A program made the translations under genes and the position numbers. Shown piece after piece: positions 17,460-25,526 of a DNA stretch of 64,000 nucleotides. The notes beneath the pieces are model-generated. The model was not told the origin of the DNA. It made no database searches and was given only the letters and a program-made list of their open reading frames with translations. The first letter of the stretch is position 1; every line of letters starts with the position of its first letter. This DNA comes from Paenibacillus pinisoli (GTDB lineage: Bacteria > Bacillota > Bacilli > Paenibacillales > Paenibacillaceae): positions 682,001 to 746,000 of the forward strand of contig NZ_QXQB01000004.1 in assembly GCF_003605435.1 (NCBI RefSeq), in the 5' to 3' direction.

Positions 17460-18104
17460 ATGATACCAGGCTATATCAGTATTTTGCTGCTGCTTATTGT
17501 TTCTATATTATGGGCTACCGGCTGGCGAGATATATTGCTCCCCAATATGCGTACGGGATGGACCGCAGCGGTTGCGCTTGCCATTGCAGTGCTGCTCGCA
17601 TTCCCGTTGTGGACATCGCCCATTGCGAGCGAACCCGCTGTGGAGGTGCATGTCTCGGCATGGCTGCTTCTCGCCGCCAGCGCAATCTTGTTATGGCGAA
17701 CCGCCCAGGATAGTCAGCGCGGCTACCTGATGTTGTGCGCGCTTATGCTCGCTATCGTATGGGGAAGCGCCAGAAGCCTCTATTCCCATGAGACGATGTT
17801 CTATTGGATGGACCCGTTATGGGATATGCCCCTATTGGCCGGCTTGTTGTGCGGCGCTTTCACATCGGACAGCAGGCACCAGCTTGTGCTTGTCGCATGG
17901 GGGGCGGCATTGGGCGAGTTCGTAGTGGCGCTGTTCAGGGAGGGCGTCATACATGCCAGAATCGGAGCATGGGAATGGTGGGACAGCGTGGCGATTGCAT
18001 TCTGCTCAGCCGTTGCGGTTACGGTGCTGCTTAAAGCCGCGCGTGCTGTCGGCGTGTGGATTAGCGCGGCATGGATGTACGTGAGGGGAGGGCGGTCATC
18101 GTAA
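17460..18104 (+). CDS. yphA: YphA family membrane protein
   Basis: This 214-residue protein is almost wholly hydrophobic, with about six predicted transmembrane helices (for example YISILLLLIVSILWATG). Its place between rpsA and a YIEGIA gene matches yphA of B. subtilis. GAGGTGA lies before the ATG. Its stop overlaps the next start by one base (TAATG). Function unknown; expression with the YIEGIA gene suggests a joint role, possibly in sporulation. Confidence 0.8.
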   Translation: MIPGYISILLLLIVSILWATGWRDILLPNMRTGWTAAVALAIAVLLAFPLWTSPIASEPAVEVHVSAWLLLAASAILLWRTAQDSQRGYLMLCALMLAIVWGSARSLYSHETMFYWMDPLWDMPLLAGLLCGAFTSDSRHQLVLVAWGAALGEFVVALFREGVIHARIGAWEWWDSVAIAFCSAVAVTVLLKAARAVGVWISAAWMYVRGGRSS

Positions 18105-19021
18105 TGCTAGCTTTGCTTAAGGATAATCATCACCTTGTCGGTGTCATGTTAGGCATTGTGTTCGGCGTAATTGCCAGACTGCTTATGCTGAAGACCGACT
18201 ACCGCCAATACCCGACTTCCCCGCATGGACAGATCATTCATATCTCGCTAGGCGTCATTGCGGCAGCGCTTGGCGCCGTTGCTGTCCCCGCTTTAATGGG
18301 CAAGGATTATACGGCGATCACCTTTCTGACGCTGGCTGCACAGCAGTTCAGGGATGTGCGGAAGATGGAACGGGAGACGCTGACGAAGATCGACAGCCTG
18401 GAGCTGGTAAGCCGAGGAGCCACTTATATAGAAGGCATTGCCATGGTATTTGAAGGGCGCAATTATTTGGTTATCATGTCGGCGCTTATAACCAGTTTGT
18501 TCGCCATTCTCATCAATGGATGGGTGGGGATCGCAGCAGGCTTGCTGTCGCTGCTTATCGTATTCAAGCTGAAGTCGGGACATCAAATTTCCCATATCGC
18601 GACTGTCGAAATTGCGGATGTTATTGTCGACGGACCCGACTTGTTCGTGTCGGATATTTATATCATGAATGTAGGACTAAAGGCCAATCAGGATATAATC
18701 GCCAGGCGCGGGATTGGATACATACTGACGCCGACCAATCCGAACAGCAAAGTAACGCTTGGCAATATGGGCCAGCGCCAAGCCATCTTGTATGATCTCG
18801 CGACTATTCTGGGCGTGTATCGGGATGACGGCGAGCCGGCCCTTGTTCCAATGGCCAAGCTGGATATGGAAGACGGCAGGCTGGCTATCTTTATGCTTCC
18901 GCAGGAGAGGGATGTGGAGAAAGGGCGGGAAATTATCGGCATGGTTCAAATATTGGAATCGGCTGTGCGGATGCCGACTGAGGCTAAGGTGAATGAGAAG
19001 GAGGCAGGGAAAGTTGGCTAA
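18104..19021 (+). CDS. YIEGIA family membrane protein (YphB/SeaA position)
   Basis: The 305-residue protein has four or more membrane segments in its first half and carries the family-defining sequence TYIEGIAMVFEGR at about residues 108-120, followed by a soluble C-terminal half. ATG 18104 shares its A with the yphA stop codon; the GAGGGGAGG ribosome site is about 12 bases upstream. YIEGIA proteins occur in spore-forming Firmicutes and are tied to spore envelope assembly by gene position and naming; the activity is unknown. The next small gene encodes its probable partner. Confidence 0.85.
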   Translation: MLALLKDNHHLVGVMLGIVFGVIARLLMLKTDYRQYPTSPHGQIIHISLGVIAAALGAVAVPALMGKDYTAITFLTLAAQQFRDVRKMERETLTKIDSLELVSRGATYIEGIAMVFEGRNYLVIMSALITSLFAILINGWVGIAAGLLSLLIVFKLKSGHQISHIATVEIADVIVDGPDLFVSDIYIMNVGLKANQDIIARRGIGYILTPTNPNSKVTLGNMGQRQAILYDLATILGVYRDDGEPALVPMAKLDMEDGRLAIFMLPQERDVEKGREIIGMVQILESAVRMPTEAKVNEKEAGKVG

Positions 19022-19193
19022 AATCGTGGCCGTTGTGTCCGTTTATCCTGATGAGGTCAAGGGCGGGGCGCCGATATTTATTGCGTCCGACACGGGAAAG
19101 CTGGAGGAAACTGCCTTCCTTTTGGAGAAAATATTGGATGCGAGCGCACATGACCTTAAGAACGGGACAATCATTCTTGTCGACCATCATTAA
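19014..19193 (+). CDS. Small partner protein of the YIEGIA protein
   Basis: This 59-residue soluble protein (LAKIVAVVSVYPDEVKGG start, ending IILVDHH) follows the YIEGIA gene with an 8-base overlap. TTG 19014 is chosen because AAGGAGG lies 8 bases upstream; an in-frame ATG at 18993 would place that ribosome site inside the coding region. Small proteins in this position are annotated as a capping subunit for YIEGIA. The assignment rests on size, position and pattern only. Confidence 0.75.
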   Translation: MAKIVAVVSVYPDEVKGGAPIFIASDTGKLEETAFLLEKILDASAHDLKNGTIILVDHH

Positions 19194-19202
19194 CATGAAA
19201 AG

Positions 19203-19232
19203 TTAGCCAAGCGCGCACTTTTTTGCTATGAT
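19203..19232 (+). promoter_or_regulatory. Possible der promoter
   Basis: TTAGCC (19203-19208) and TATGAT (19227-19232) are 18 bases apart, with an extended TGC before the -10 box. The match is modest. Confidence 0.35.
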
Positions 19233-19271
19233 GGGTATCGTGAGAATTGTTGAAGGAGTGAAAAACCAATT

Positions 19272-20594
19272 ATGGCAAGACCCGTAATCGCCATAGTCGG
19301 CCGTCCGAATGTGGGCAAATCCACCATATTCAACCGAGTGATCGGCGACCGACTGGCTATCGTTGAGGATAAACCGGGCGTGACCCGCGACCGTCTGTAC
19401 GGCACAGGCGAATGGAATGGAAAGCCGTTCAGCATAATTGATACCGGCGGGATCGAGATCGACGGCGAAGATGAAATTATGAAGTCAGTCCGGATGCAAG
19501 CCGAGCTTGCCGTCGAGGAAGCCGATGTCATCATTTTTATGGTAGACGCGAAGATTGGACTTACGCATGCGGACGATGAAGTGGCGCAGATGCTGTTCCG
19601 CTCGCGCAAGCCGGTTGTTGTTGCTGTGAATAAGGTAGACAACGAAAATCGCATGGATGAAGTGTATGAATTCTATGGACTTGGCTTCGGTCAGCCGATA
19701 CCGATTTCCGGTTCCCACGGACTGGGAATAGGCGACTTGCTGGATGCCGCAACAGAGCTGCTGCCGGACATCGAGGACGACGGCTATGACGACGATGTTA
19801 TTCGCGTTGCTTTGATCGGGCGCCCGAATGTCGGCAAGTCCTCTTTGGTCAATGCGCTGCTGGGCGAAGACCGCGTAATCGTCAGCAATGTAGCAGGGAC
19901 GACGCGCGACGCGATAGATACGCCATTCGAGCATGACGGACAGCGCTACGTGCTGATCGATACGGCAGGCATGCGCAAGCGCGGCAAGGTGTATGAGTCT
20001 ACCGAGAAATACAGCGTTATGCGTGCTATGAAGGCGATTGAACGCGCCGATGTGGTCCTGGTGCTGATTAACGGGGAAGAAGGCATCATCGAGCAGGATA
20101 AGCATATTGCAGGCTACGCCCATGAAGCGGGGAAGGCCTCTATATTTGTCGTGAACAAATGGGATGTTGTCGAGAAAGATGACAAGACCATGCAGCAGTT
20201 TACGCAAAAAATTCGCGATCATTTCTTGTTTATGACCTATGCGCCTGTCGTCTACTTGTCTGCTCTTACGAAGCAAAGGCTGCATAAGCTGCTGCCTGTT
20301 GTCAATCACGTATCGGAGCAGCATGCGATGCGCATTCAGACGCATCTGCTGAATGATGTGATATCTGACGCAGTTGCGATCAATCCTCCGCCATCGGACA
20401 AAGGCAAGCGCCTGCGTATCAACTACGTGACGCAGGTGGCGACGAAGCCTCCAACCATCGTATGCTTTGTGAACGATCCGGAGCTGATGCATTTCTCGTA
20501 CGAGCGTTATCTGGAAAATAAAATTCGCGCAGCTTTCGATTTCGAAGGTACGCCACTTCGCATCTTCACGCGGCGCAAATCCGACGAGGACTAG
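19272..20594 (+). CDS. der: Ribosome-assembly GTPase Der (EngA)
   Basis: This 440-residue protein has two GTPase domains in tandem. G1 motifs are GRPNVGKST (residues 9-17) and GRPNVGKSS (about 182-190), each with DTAG/DTGG and NKxD boxes (NKVD, NKWD), followed by a KH-like C-terminal domain. Der acts in late 50S ribosome maturation. GAAGGAG precedes the ATG. Order der-plsY-gpsA matches many Bacillales. Confidence 0.96.
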   Translation: MARPVIAIVGRPNVGKSTIFNRVIGDRLAIVEDKPGVTRDRLYGTGEWNGKPFSIIDTGGIEIDGEDEIMKSVRMQAELAVEEADVIIFMVDAKIGLTHADDEVAQMLFRSRKPVVVAVNKVDNENRMDEVYEFYGLGFGQPIPISGSHGLGIGDLLDAATELLPDIEDDGYDDDVIRVALIGRPNVGKSSLVNALLGEDRVIVSNVAGTTRDAIDTPFEHDGQRYVLIDTAGMRKRGKVYESTEKYSVMRAMKAIERADVVLVLINGEEGIIEQDKHIAGYAHEAGKASIFVVNKWDVVEKDDKTMQQFTQKIRDHFLFMTYAPVVYLSALTKQRLHKLLPVVNHVSEQHAMRIQTHLLNDVISDAVAINPPPSDKGKRLRINYVTQVATKPPTIVCFVNDPELMHFSYERYLENKIRAAFDFEGTPLRIFTRRKSDED

Positions 20595-20606
20595 GGGAGA
20601 AGAAGC

Positions 20607-21206
20607 TTGTTACTTAATATAGTCGCGGTTGTTGTCAGTTATTTGATCGGAGCGGTATCCTTCAGTATTGTCATTGCAAAGTGGGTGAAGGGCATCGATA
20701 TCCGTACCCAAGGAAGCGGCAATGCGGGTGCGACCAATACGCTGCGCGTCCTTGGCAAAGGGCCGGCGGCGGCCGTGCTCTTGCTGGATATTGCCAAGGG
20801 CATTATCGCTGTCTATTTGGGTCATGCGCTGGGTGACAATGATTGGATGCCTGTGCTTTGCGGATTGGCGGCTATAGCCGGCCATAACTGGCCAGTATGG
20901 TTCAAGTTCAAAGGCGGCAAGGGGATTGCGACAATGATTGGCGTAGTCGCTACGCTGTCGTTTTTGCCGGCCCTATATGCTGGCGTCATTGCCATTCTTC
21001 TCATTGTATTAACCAGATACGTATCTCTGGGCTCGCTAGTATTCGCGGCTTTGATGCCGATTAGTATCGCGCTGTTCAACTATTCGCCTCCGCTCCTTTG
21101 CGGCACGCTTGTACTTGCGGTATTTGCATTTGTCAGACATCGCTCCAATATCGTCAAGCTGCTGCAAGGAACGGAGAACAAGCTGGGCGCAAAGAAGGGA
21201 GCGTAA
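20607..21206 (+). CDS. plsY: Acyl-phosphate:glycerol-3-phosphate acyltransferase
   Basis: This 199-residue membrane enzyme transfers an acyl group from acyl-phosphate to glycerol-3-phosphate, making lysophosphatidate for PlsC. Three typical loops are visible: GSGNAGATNTLR, GHNWPVWFKFKGGKG and a C-terminal RHRSNIVKLLQGTENK. The start is TTG 20607 behind AGGGGAG. It lies 12 bases after der and before gpsA, which makes its substrate glycerol-3-phosphate. Confidence 0.94.
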   Translation: MLLNIVAVVVSYLIGAVSFSIVIAKWVKGIDIRTQGSGNAGATNTLRVLGKGPAAAVLLLDIAKGIIAVYLGHALGDNDWMPVLCGLAAIAGHNWPVWFKFKGGKGIATMIGVVATLSFLPALYAGVIAILLIVLTRYVSLGSLVFAALMPISIALFNYSPPLLCGTLVLAVFAFVRHRSNIVKLLQGTENKLGAKKGA

Positions 21207-21212
21207 GCGTGT

Positions 21213-22247
21213 ATGACCAGGAATGAGAAAGCCGCAGTTCGCCGTGCAGCCGTGCTGGTAGCAGGCAGCTGGGGAACGGCGCTTGCGTCCGTACTGGCGG
21301 TTAACGGCTTCCGGGTTTCCTTATGGACCCGGAATGAAGCGCAAGCCACTGAGATCAATACGAAGCATCAAAACAGCAAATATTTGCCCGACAGTCAGCT
21401 TCCGGAAAATATCGTTGCGACGACTGATCTCGCTGAAGCGCTGACAGGAGCGGAGCTCGCTTTGTTCGTCGCTCCGTCGGGAGCGCTGAGACAGGTTGCG
21501 AAGGCTGCGGCTCCCTATATGGAACCCGACACCTTATGCGTTCATGCGACAAAGGGCTTCGAGGAGCATACGCTAAAGCGCATGTCGACCGTACTCGCCG
21601 AAGAGCTGAGCCGTCCGGAATCGACCATTGTTGTCTTGTCTGGCCCTAGTCATGCGGAAGAAGTTATTCGCAAGCAGCCGACGACCGTCGTCGTGGCGTC
21701 TGAATCGCTGAGCGCTGCGGAGCAAGCTCAAGATGCGCTCATCAACGGCGCTTTCCGCGTCTATACGAACAATGATGTGGTTGGGGTCGAGGTTGCCGGA
21801 GCCATCAAAAACATTATTGCGCTTGGTGCGGGCTTGAGCGACGGTCTAGGTTTTGGTGACAATGCCAAGGCCGCGCTGCTTACCCGCGGTCTCGCGGAAA
21901 TCGGCCGTCTTGGAGCTGTCATGGGCGCTAATCCAATGACCTTTGCAGGTCTTGCAGGCGTAGGCGACCTCGTTGCGACAGGCACCAGCAAGCATAGCCG
22001 GAACTGGAGAGCGGGATTTATGCTGGCAGACGGCACACCGCTTGAGACTGTGCTGGAGAAAATGGTGATGGTGGTGGAAGGCGTGCGCACGACGCGAGCT
22101 GCCCATCAGCTGTCCAAGCAATTTGATGTGGAGATGCCGATCACGGCTCAGCTGTATGCTGTCCTTTTTGAAGGGAAGCCGCCTAAGGAAGCAGTAGAAA
22201 GCCTGATGGGCAGGCTGAAGACGCATGAGATTGAGCCGATAGGTTAA
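21213..22247 (+). CDS. gpsA: Glycerol-3-phosphate dehydrogenase [NAD(P)+]
   Basis: The 344-residue enzyme reduces dihydroxyacetone phosphate to glycerol-3-phosphate for lipid synthesis. The Rossmann motif reads VAGSWGTALA, so position 16 is V where the family GxGxxG normally has G. Later motifs are normal: LSGPSHAEEV, the catalytic lysine in GAIKNIIALGAG, and GNxR-like SKHSRNWRAG. The gene follows plsY closely. The N-terminal extension (MTRNEKAAVRRA) is slightly long, and the ribosome site (GGGAGCGTAAG) is weak. Confidence 0.92.
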   Translation: MTRNEKAAVRRAAVLVAGSWGTALASVLAVNGFRVSLWTRNEAQATEINTKHQNSKYLPDSQLPENIVATTDLAEALTGAELALFVAPSGALRQVAKAAAPYMEPDTLCVHATKGFEEHTLKRMSTVLAEELSRPESTIVVLSGPSHAEEVIRKQPTTVVVASESLSAAEQAQDALINGAFRVYTNNDVVGVEVAGAIKNIIALGAGLSDGLGFGDNAKAALLTRGLAEIGRLGAVMGANPMTFAGLAGVGDLVATGTSKHSRNWRAGFMLADGTPLETVLEKMVMVVEGVRTTRAAHQLSKQFDVEMPITAQLYAVLFEGKPPKEAVESLMGRLKTHEIEPIG

Positions 22248-22322
22248 GCGGATGCGCCTACACCAATAACCCGCCCGCCTCATATGATGCTAGAAGCTCA
22301 TATTTGAGGAGGGTGAAATAGG

Positions 22323-22598
22323 TTGTCTAAAGGAATTCCCAAAGACGTGCTAAGCACAATCAACAAAAAAACCGGCAAAAATATTACCGAAAATGCGGTC
22401 AAAAAGCTAGCCAGCGGCGTGGATGCCGGAACCCTGCAAAATGAAGCGGAACTGCGCAAGCTGATCAAGCAGGTAGGGGATATGGCTAAAATCAAAGTGC
22501 CGGAATCTACCGTGAACGATATTGTAAAAGCCATCAAGACAAGCGGCGTAAGCCCTGCAAACTTAGAGGCATTGGTCAAGATGATGGCGAAGAGATAA
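22323..22598 (+). CDS. spoVIF: Stage VI sporulation protein F
   Basis: The 91-residue protein is hydrophilic and helical, with the family pattern LSTINKKTGKNITENAVKKLA and AELRKLIKQV. SpoVIF helps build the spore coat late in sporulation. TTG 22323 has GAGGAGGGTG upstream. In B. subtilis spoVIF lies elsewhere, so this is a local rearrangement. A branched terminator follows it. Confidence 0.85.
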   Translation: MSKGIPKDVLSTINKKTGKNITENAVKKLASGVDAGTLQNEAELRKLIKQVGDMAKIKVPESTVNDIVKAIKTSGVSPANLEALVKMMAKR

Positions 22599-22607
22599 CG
22601 ACACATC

Positions 22608-22680
22608 GGGCAAAAGCGCGCGAAGCTTCACCGGATTTTTTCGGTCGAAAAATCGCGAATACGCTTTTGTCCTTTTTTTT
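22608..22680 (+). terminator. Branched terminator after spoVIF
   Basis: GGGCAAAAGCG (22608-22618) pairs with CGCTTTTGTCC (22662-22672) with one G.T pair. An inner hairpin GATTTTT...AAAAATC lies inside, and eight T follow. The 3' arm also contains the -35 box of the next gene. Confidence 0.85.
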
Positions 22681-22695
22681 GCCTAATGCTATAAT
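22667..22695 (+). promoter_or_regulatory. Promoter of the DUF2768 gene inside the terminator
   Basis: TTGTCC (22667-22672), part of the terminator stem, is 17 bases from TATAAT (22690-22695) with an extended TGC. The T run of the terminator forms part of the spacer. Confidence 0.65.
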
Positions 22696-22740
22696 AGCCT
22701 GAGAACAAATAACGATATAGACGAGGAGACCGGAACCTAC

Positions 22741-22920
22741 ATGGATGCAATGACGAAAATGTGGATTTCTTTTCTCGGCATTGGATTAATGGCGATTGCT
22801 GCTTTTCTAATTACCTTTGCACGAGTGAAGACCAAAGGCATTCTTAAATTCGTATTATCTTTTATCGCCTTCGTAATGTTGATCTTCGGATTTATTTACG
22901 GATTCTTCTCCATCATTTGA
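22741..22920 (+). CDS. Small DUF2768-type membrane protein (YphE-like)
   Basis: This 59-residue protein has two transmembrane helices (FLGIGLMAIAAFLITF and FVLSFIAFVMLIFGFIYGFF) joined by a basic turn (RVKTKG). Size, topology and position after gpsA match YphE/DUF2768. GAGGAG lies about 13 bases before the ATG. Function unknown. Confidence 0.78.
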   Translation: MDAMTKMWISFLGIGLMAIAAFLITFARVKTKGILKFVLSFIAFVMLIFGFIYGFFSII

Positions 22921-22978
22921 CGCATCAGACCAGCCATACATAACCAACAATGATAGTTAAAGGAGTTATTCGGAGACC

Positions 22979-23275
22979 ATGATTGAGCTAAAGGGAAGAA
23001 CGATCACCGCAACCGTAGAAGCGGAAGCGGGTCTGACTATACTGGACCATGCGATTAAGCATAAAGTAGATTGGAGCTTCTCCTGCACACGCGGCACCTG
23101 TGCGCGCTGCCGCTGCCTGGTTACAGAGGGCAAGGAGTTTCTGGAAGAGATAACGGATGAGGAATGGGATCGACTGGAGCCGGAAGAATTCGATGAGGGC
23201 TTCCGCCTGGGCTGCCAGGCTGTAGTGAAGGAAGGCGCCGGCCGCATCGCGGCAGTCAACAAAACGTATTTCTAA
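22979..23275 (+). CDS. 2Fe-2S ferredoxin
   Basis: This 98-residue protein has the plant/bacterial 2Fe-2S ferredoxin fold pattern: a beta-grasp start (IELKGRTITATVEAEAGLTILDHA), cluster cysteines C36-x4-C41-x2-C44 and C79. An extra C46 follows the third ligand. The acidic stretch between the third and fourth ligands (EEITDEEWDRLEPEE) is usual. It would carry one electron for an unknown partner. A second ferredoxin of different spacing is encoded 0.9 kb downstream. Confidence 0.88.
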   Translation: MIELKGRTITATVEAEAGLTILDHAIKHKVDWSFSCTRGTCARCRCLVTEGKEFLEEITDEEWDRLEPEEFDEGFRLGCQAVVKEGAGRIAAVNKTYF

Positions 23276-23288
23276 CGTAAAAGTGCGT

Positions 23289-23496
23289 GTTCAAAAAGTC
23301 CGGTTTTCAGCACATGAGCTTATGCTATCGATGATGCGTTTTTTCAAAACGCTGCACAAGATGAGATGAAGCTAGGAAATGAGGAGCGGAGCGTAGTGGA
23401 AGCTTTTGTGAGCACCGGAAGTTCCGGCTGAATGCCATATTCGATGTCGACTAGGCTTCCTGATCTGCTTCGTGATCAAAAGTGGACTTTTTGAAC
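23289..23496. repeat. 208-bp element with 13-bp perfect inverted ends
   Basis: GTTCAAAAAGTCC at 23289-23301 is repeated inverted as GGACTTTTTGAAC at 23484-23496. The interior codes for no convincing protein. Length, perfect terminal inverted repeats and the lack of a gene suggest a MITE-like or other dispersed intergenic repeat. The right end lies just before the ribosome site of the next gene. I saw no second copy in this window. Confidence 0.6.
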
Positions 23497-23519
23497 AACC
23501 TCTTAGAAGGAGTGCCGGT

Positions 23520-24146
23520 ATGATTAAGGAAACAACAGGCGTGCATGAAGCGCTGTCCACCATTGTGCGCTTGGCCGGCAACACAACGTGGGTGCTTGGC
23601 GGAAGCGCGGCGTTGATGCTTAGAGGGCTGCCGCTTGGCGCTCCGCCGCGAGATATTGACCTGTACTGTGATGAAGCTGATATGGATGATATTCATAAGG
23701 CGCTTAGCGGCTGCGCGATCGATAGCCCGAAGCTTAGCGAGACGGATATCTATCGTTCAACATTAAGCCATTACCGGATCGGCTCGGTTCAAGTGGAGCT
23801 GGTAGGCGGGTTTTCCGTACAGGCGCTTGGCTGCTGTTATGAGGTGGAAGTCCGGAAAGTGCTCCTTCCATACGGGGAAGCGCTGGAGCTGGGTGGGCAG
23901 AGCGAAGGGAAGCCGGAATTGGTGCGCATTGTGCCGCTTGCTCATGAGCTTTGGTTCAATACGCTGCGCAAGAGGGAAGACCGTGTAGCGGTTATTTCGG
24001 CTGAGATGAGAAAAGCTCCTCATATCCATCAGCCCGCGCTTCAAGCGATTGAAGAGGGCAATGACATGGCAGATGATGTCGCGCGCGCAGTCTGCGGGAG
24101 TGTAGCCGGAGCGCAGAGAGGAGAGCAGCCGTGGATGCAGAAGTGA
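23520..24146 (+). CDS. Nucleotidyltransferase-like protein
   Basis: The 208-residue protein has a nucleotidyltransferase start: VLGGSAALMLRG (residues 25-36) and RDIDLYCDEADMDD (44-57), the GGS and DxD pattern of AbiEii/MNT-type folds. ATG 23520 has AGAAGGAG 7 bases upstream; an in-frame GTG at 23472 lies inside the repeat element and has no ribosome site. It overlaps the next ferredoxin gene by 16 bases. Substrate and role are unknown; a toxin role is possible by family but no antitoxin-like neighbour is visible. Confidence 0.75.
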   Translation: MIKETTGVHEALSTIVRLAGNTTWVLGGSAALMLRGLPLGAPPRDIDLYCDEADMDDIHKALSGCAIDSPKLSETDIYRSTLSHYRIGSVQVELVGGFSVQALGCCYEVEVRKVLLPYGEALELGGQSEGKPELVRIVPLAHELWFNTLRKREDRVAVISAEMRKAPHIHQPALQAIEEGNDMADDVARAVCGSVAGAQRGEQPWMQK

Positions 24147-24478
24147 AGTTTTGGCCAGGCGGCAAAGCGGTCAAGGTTAAGCGCGGCACATCGATCCTTG
24201 ACGCATCAAGGAGAGCAGGCGTCACGATCTCGACGCGCTGCGGCGGCAAGGCTGCTTGCTTCATGTGCAAGGTAACCGTGCTGCCGGGGAGCGAGCTGCT
24301 GCCTATGGGAGACGAGGAGCGGCGCAAGCTGGCTGGCCTGGAGGAGAAGAATATTCGTCTCTCTTGCCAGACGCGAGTGTCAGGCAAGGTAGAGGTGGAG
24401 CTTCCGCCGGATCCGCTGCGAGCAGCGGTCGCCAAGGCGCTGGCGCGCCAAAAGGAAGAGAGCGAAGATCTCTGGTGA
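24131..24478 (+). CDS. 2Fe-2S ferredoxin-like protein
   Basis: This 115-residue protein has ligands C37-x5-C43-x2-C46 and C79 (TRCGGKAACFMCKV; RLSCQTRV), the spacing of adrenodoxin-like or CO-dehydrogenase-type 2Fe-2S domains, unlike the x4 spacing of the ferredoxin at 23 kb. A basic helical tail follows (AVAKALARQKEE). The GTG start lies inside the end of the preceding gene behind AGAGAGGAG. Partner unknown. Confidence 0.85.
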   Translation: MDAEVKFWPGGKAVKVKRGTSILDASRRAGVTISTRCGGKAACFMCKVTVLPGSELLPMGDEERRKLAGLEEKNIRLSCQTRVSGKVEVELPPDPLRAAVAKALARQKEESEDLW

Positions 24479-24500
24479 CGGAAATGGAGGACTATAGGCA

Positions 24501-25247
24501 ATGAAAATTCATGCAGGAAATGCAGCGGGCCGCAAGTGGCGCTCAAGCGCGATGATTGGCCTGCTTGCCATAATGACGCTGGCGCTTTCGGGCTGTCTGT
24601 ATCCGGAGGACCAGAAGCAGAATGTCCCGCCCAAAGAAGCGGTGCGCAATGTGCAGGCTGCGGTCGATCAATATTATGATGAGCAGGGACTTCTGCCGAT
24701 TATTACAAGCGCGCAGGATGTCCCAAAATACGAGAAATACAGGATTGATTACAAGAAGCTGCAGGCCAAAGGGTATTTAAGCTATGTCCCCTCAGCTGCA
24801 TTCGAGAACGGCGGCAATTATTACTTTATCATTATTGATGAAGAAACCGATCCCACCGTCAAGCTGATGGATATCGTCACGTTCCAAAAGCTGATTGATG
24901 TACAGAAATGGGTGAAGCTTCATATGGACAACCGGGGAGCTTTGCCTAAGAAAGACGAGATGTACCCGGGTTTCTACGCGATAGATTATGAGGCCATGGG
25001 CAAAAAAGCGCCTGATATCAGAAGCGTATTCTCAGGCGTAGGCTTGAACGTCATCATAGACGACAAAGGCAATCTCTATGTCGATTATGGCATCGATCTG
25101 ATGCAACACATTCAGAAGAATGGGGAAGCCGCTGCAAGCGGAGTTGACGATCTGAGAGAATTGCTAGTGAAGGGCAGTGACTTTGTCCCTGTGAAGGCGC
25201 CGGCTTACAAGCTGGTAGGTGGCGAGCCTGTCGCTGTACTGCCGTAA
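24501..25247 (+). CDS. yphF: Lipoprotein (YphF-like)
   Basis: This 248-residue lipoprotein has a basic n-region, a hydrophobic core and lipobox LALSGC (C32). The mature part is rich in Tyr, Lys and Asp, with two similar blocks beginning VDQYYDEQGLLP and VKLHMDNRGALP, which suggests an internal duplication. Its place before spoIVA matches yphF of B. subtilis. It should be anchored on the outer face of the membrane. Function unknown. Confidence 0.8.
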   Translation: MKIHAGNAAGRKWRSSAMIGLLAIMTLALSGCLYPEDQKQNVPPKEAVRNVQAAVDQYYDEQGLLPIITSAQDVPKYEKYRIDYKKLQAKGYLSYVPSAAFENGGNYYFIIIDEETDPTVKLMDIVTFQKLIDVQKWVKLHMDNRGALPKKDEMYPGFYAIDYEAMGKKAPDIRSVFSGVGLNVIIDDKGNLYVDYGIDLMQHIQKNGEAAASGVDDLRELLVKGSDFVPVKAPAYKLVGGEPVAVLP

Positions 25248-25264
25248 CCGCATATCTGTTTTTC

Positions 25265-25298
25265 GCCTCATCCGCCCGCCAGCGGATGAGGTTTTTTT
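25265..25298 (+). terminator. Terminator after the yphF-like gene
   Basis: CCTCATCCGC and GCGGATGAGG pair perfectly around a 5-base loop and are followed by seven T. Confidence 0.92.
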
Positions 25299-25399
25299 GT
25301 GCCTCCCGTCATAGAAGATACTTCTTCCTCATATATTTCAATCTTGGAAGGGAAGCCGGTTCATTCGGTGAACGAAAAAAGTTTTCGTAGAAACAATCG

Positions 25400-25427
25400 T
25401 CATAATTGGACAGTCTGGACATAAGCT
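25400..25427 (+). promoter_or_regulatory. Possible sigma-E promoter of spoIVA
   Basis: TCATAAT (25400-25406) and CATAAGCT (25420-25427), 13 bases apart, resemble a sigma-E -35/-10 pair, and spoIVA is a sigma-E gene in B. subtilis. The match is partial. Confidence 0.3.
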
Positions 25428-25526
25428 ATTACTAGTCCAAAAAGTATGTACGAGTTGCGTCGCTGGCCTGCCCTCTTGTCCGGTGGATGGCGGCGAACCG
25501 GAAAATCAATTGGGAGGGGATATTCA

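Noticed and set aside
23472..23519. GTG 23472 as start of the nucleotidyltransferase-like gene
   Set aside because: It lies in the repeat element without a ribosome site; ATG 23520 has AGAAGGAG at good distance.
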